From the NCBI GenBank assembly GCA_964519955.1, contig CAZFLM010000143.1, positions 1 through 9,287 on the forward strand: 9,287 nt of DNA, read 5' to 3'. The notes beneath the pieces are model-generated. The model did no database searches and had not been told where the DNA came from. It saw only the letters and a list, made by a program, of their open reading frames with translations. The position numbers and the translations under genes are program-made. Within the stretch, counting starts at the first letter, position 1. The number at the start of each line of letters is the position of its first letter. The DNA comes from CAZFLM01 sp964519955. Its GTDB lineage: Bacteria > Armatimonadota > Chthonomonadetes > Chthonomonadales > CAJBBX01. This document shows, one piece after another, positions 6,832-9,287 of the stretch.

Positions 6832-9260
6832 GCGCCCGTGGCCGACCGCCTGGTCGTTGCGCCGGGTTCCCTTCCGGCGCGACGCTGCACGCGTTCGCCG
6901 CGCCGCTGCTACTGTCGGACTGGGCCCGCCGCCTGCTCGGCCTGAGCGCCGACGCCGCCCGCGACGTGCAGCGCGCCAGGCTCGTGTTCGCCGCGCCCTG
7001 GGGCGTGACGGCCCTCGTCCTGCTCCTGGCGGCCGCGGCGCTCTGGTTCAGCTACCAGTACCTGCGTGACGGGACCCGGCCGTCGTGGTGGACCAAGGGC
7101 CCCCTCCTGTTCCTGCGCCTGGTCGTTATCGCGGCCCTGGTCGTCATGCTCCTCCAGCCGACGCTGCAGGTCACGCAGAGCTCGTCTCAGCGCCCCACGT
7201 TCGTCCTGCTGATGGACAACTCCCTCTCGATGGGTGAGGTCGACGCCAGGCTCCCTGCCGATCGCGCCGAGCGTCTGCAGGCCGCCCTCCACGCCGATCC
7301 ACGAGCCCTCACCCGGGATGACATCGCGAACCGCCTCGTCTCCGGCCCGGTCCTCGGCTCGCTCGCCAAGCGCTTCAGTCTGAAGGCCTACTCCTTCGGC
7401 TCGGAGGCGCGGCCCCTCCCGCTCACGAACGCGCGCGGCGGTCCGCGCGTCGCCGTCCAGCCCGACCCGGTGCGCGGCAACGCGACGCAGATGGGCGAGG
7501 CCCTCCGCCGCGCTCTCGACGACGTCGCGGGACAGCCGGTCGCCGGGGTGTTGGTGGTGGGGGACGGCGGCCACAACCTCGGCGAGAGCCCGCTCACCCA
7601 GGCCAAGCGGGCCCGCGAGCAGCAGATCGCGGTGAGCACGCTCGGCATCGGCGATCCCACGCCCACTCGGGACCTCGCCATCACCGAGGCTCTTGCCGAC
7701 CAAGTGGTGCGCAAGGGCAATATCGTCCAGGTCTTCGCCGGCATCACGCACCGCGGCTACGAGGGCCGGACTGTGACGGTCAGCCTCCGCCGCGACGGCC
7801 GGCCGGTCGCCACGAAGTCGGTCCGCCTGGGCGCGCCCGGCCAGAAGCAGTCGGTTTCGTTCACGTACACGCCGAAGGAGGTCGGCAGCTTCACCTACAC
7901 GGTCAGCGTGGAGCAGCTCGCCGGCGAGGTCACCGCGGGGAACAACCGGCGCGGCTTCCTCCAGCGCGTCGTGTCGAAGCGGCTGAAGGTGCTGCTCATC
8001 GACGGAGAGCCGCGCTGGGAGTACCGCTACCTGAAGAACGCCATCCTCCGCGACGAGCAGATCCAGTTCAGTTGCTACGTGGTGGAGGCCGGGCCGCAGT
8101 CGGGAGGCGAGGGGAGCATACCCGTCTACCGCTTCCCGGCCGACGAGCGCAGCCTGTTCGAGTACGACATCGTCATCCTCGGCGACGTGCCGCGCTCCCA
8201 CTTCACGGACGCCCAGATGTCTGCCATCCGCCGCTTCGTCGAGGACAAGGGCGGCAGCCTCATCGTCATCGCAGGCGAGAAGCACATGCCGCACGAGTAC
8301 CGTGGCACTGCGCTGGAGGCCGTGCTGCCCGTGGTCCTCTCCGCCGAGCCCGAGCGGGTCATCTCCGGCGAGCCGTTCCCTGTCACGCTGACGCCGGAGG
8401 GGCGGCAAGACCCGCTACTTCGCATGGCGCCCGATCCGAACGAGAACGCCCGCATCTGGGCCTCGCTGCCCGGCCACTACTGGCAGGCCGGCGTGCCCCG
8501 CGCGAAGCCCGGCGCGACGGTGCTGGCCGTGAACGGCGCGCGCTCCAACGCCAACGGACCATTGGTCGTCACGGCCGTGCAGCCGTTCGGCGCCGGACGC
8601 TGCCTCATGACGCTGGTCGACAGCACCTGGCGCTGGCGCTACAGAGTGGGGGATCGCTACTTCTACCGCTACTGGGGCCAGGCCATCCGCGCCATGACTC
8701 CGCACGAAACGCCGGGCGGCAACCGATTCGCGCAGGTGAATGCCGACCGCGGCGAGTATCTACTAGGCGACCGAGTGGCCGTCTACGCGCGCTTGCTCGA
8801 CGCCTTCTATCGTCCCATCAAGGCGGAGGGCGTTGCGGCGACGCTGGCCGGCGAGACCGGAGCGCCGCGCACGGTGCCGCTGAAGCCGGTGCCGGGCTCG
8901 CCGGGGCTCTTCAGCGCCGACCTGACGGCCGACCGCGTGGGTAAGTTCACGCTGAGTGTCGCCTCGCCCGCCAACCCGGGCGCTCGCTCGACCGCTGCGT
9001 TTCTGGTCCAGAGCGTCGCGCTGGAGCAGCAGCAACCCGAGTTGAACGAGCGGCTGATGAAGGAACTCGCGGCGGCTGGTGGCGGGCGCTGCCTGGGGCC
9101 GGATGAACTGCGCGCCTGGGCAAATGGTGTCAGAATGCAGGGCGTCGCGGTGCGCAGGGTCACCGAGATCGAGGTGTGGGATGCGCCACTGCTCTTGCTG
9201 CTGGTGGTGGCGCCGCTGGCGATCGAGTGGTTCGTGCGCAAGAAGGCTGGTCTTCTGTAG
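6828..9260 (+). CDS. Membrane protein with VWA domain and glutamine-amidotransferase-like domain
   Basis: An 810-residue inner-membrane protein. Two N-terminal helices (about 59-77 and 92-111) are followed by a von Willebrand A domain with a complete MIDAS metal site: DNSLS (D130, S132, S134), T220 in GNATQMGEAL and D246 in VVGDGGHN. A beta-sandwich-like stretch follows (about 283-372). Then comes a class I glutamine-amidotransferase-like domain from LKVLLIDGEPRWEYRYLKNA (386-405) through IVILGDVPRSHF (448-459) and GGSLIVIAGEKHMPHEYRGT (475-494). The nucleophile cysteine expected in a working amidotransferase is absent, so this domain is probably structural or binding. The C-terminus has a last helix (787-802) and a basic tail RKKAG. 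Such proteins are common in Planctomycetes-like genomes, often beside BatA-type VWA or MoxR ATPase genes; none is visible here. Start: GTG 6828, chosen because it overlaps the glycosyltransferase stop as GTGA. The frame is open to ATG 6792, which would give 12 more residues. Confidence 0.85.
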   Translation: MSARGRPPGRCAGFPSGATLHAFAAPLLLSDWARRLLGLSADAARDVQRARLVFAAPWGVTALVLLLAAAALWFSYQYLRDGTRPSWWTKGPLLFLRLVVIAALVVMLLQPTLQVTQSSSQRPTFVLLMDNSLSMGEVDARLPADRAERLQAALHADPRALTRDDIANRLVSGPVLGSLAKRFSLKAYSFGSEARPLPLTNARGGPRVAVQPDPVRGNATQMGEALRRALDDVAGQPVAGVLVVGDGGHNLGESPLTQAKRAREQQIAVSTLGIGDPTPTRDLAITEALADQVVRKGNIVQVFAGITHRGYEGRTVTVSLRRDGRPVATKSVRLGAPGQKQSVSFTYTPKEVGSFTYTVSVEQLAGEVTAGNNRRGFLQRVVSKRLKVLLIDGEPRWEYRYLKNAILRDEQIQFSCYVVEAGPQSGGEGSIPVYRFPADERSLFEYDIVILGDVPRSHFTDAQMSAIRRFVEDKGGSLIVIAGEKHMPHEYRGTALEAVLPVVLSAEPERVISGEPFPVTLTPEGRQDPLLRMAPDPNENARIWASLPGHYWQAGVPRAKPGATVLAVNGARSNANGPLVVTAVQPFGAGRCLMTLVDSTWRWRYRVGDRYFYRYWGQAIRAMTPHETPGGNRFAQVNADRGEYLLGDRVAVYARLLDAFYRPIKAEGVAATLAGETGAPRTVPLKPVPGSPGLFSADLTADRVGKFTLSVASPANPGARSTAAFLVQSVALEQQQPELNERLMKELAAAGGGRCLGPDELRAWANGVRMQGVAVRRVTEIEVWDAPLLLLLVVAPLAIEWFVRKKAGLL

Positions 9261-9287
9261 GATCGACGGTGCAGGCATGCGCGGCAG

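Noticed and set aside
6909..8408. Open frame of 499 codons on the minus strand opposite the VWA gene
   Set aside because: Low-complexity Arg/Gly/Ala/His composition with no domain. It is antisense to a gene with intact MIDAS and amidotransferase-like motifs.
9261..9287. Possible start of another gene at the right edge (ATG near 9276)
   Set aside because: Only four codons are visible and no ribosome site precedes it, so it cannot be called.

Overview
This is a GC-rich, densely coded bacterial window of 9287 bases with seven recognisable genes. Four on the minus strand fill the left half and three on the plus strand fill the right half. They diverge from a 112-base spacer at 4468-4579. No RNA gene, insertion sequence, CRISPR array or phage gene was seen. 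The gene content suggests a diderm, deep-branching environmental bacterium of the Planctomycetota/Armatimonadota sort: a membrane VWA/glutamine-amidotransferase-like protein, an unusual Old Yellow Enzyme, an exported LolA-like protein and GC-rich codons. That placement rests on gene style only, not on a search.

Left half, minus strand, in order of transcription. An MFS transporter (4467-3226) overlaps an Old Yellow Enzyme-type flavin oxidoreductase (3229-1766) by ATGA, so the two form a translationally coupled pair. A short spacer follows, holding four tandem 7-bp units. Next comes an exported LolA-like protein (1594-854), closed by a strong hairpin terminator at 708-743. After that a PfkB-family sugar kinase begins at 641 and runs off the left edge of the window. 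It most resembles 2-keto-3-deoxygluconate kinase.

Right half, plus strand. An atypical 2-Cys thiol peroxidase (4580-5101) is followed after 14 bases by a GT39/ArnT-type membrane glycosyltransferase (5116-6831). That gene overlaps by GTGA a large membrane protein with a von Willebrand A domain and a glutamine-amidotransferase-like domain (6828-9260). The close packing suggests one transcript. The last two products are envelope proteins, while the peroxidase is a redox-defence enzyme whose link to them is unclear.

Most of the window looks like ordinary chromosomal content. No clear new defence or mobile system is visible. The points most worth a second look are a possible leaderless promoter for the transporter, the altered cysteine cluster of the Old Yellow Enzyme, the peroxidase/glycosyltransferase/VWA gene order, and the 7-bp tandem repeat.
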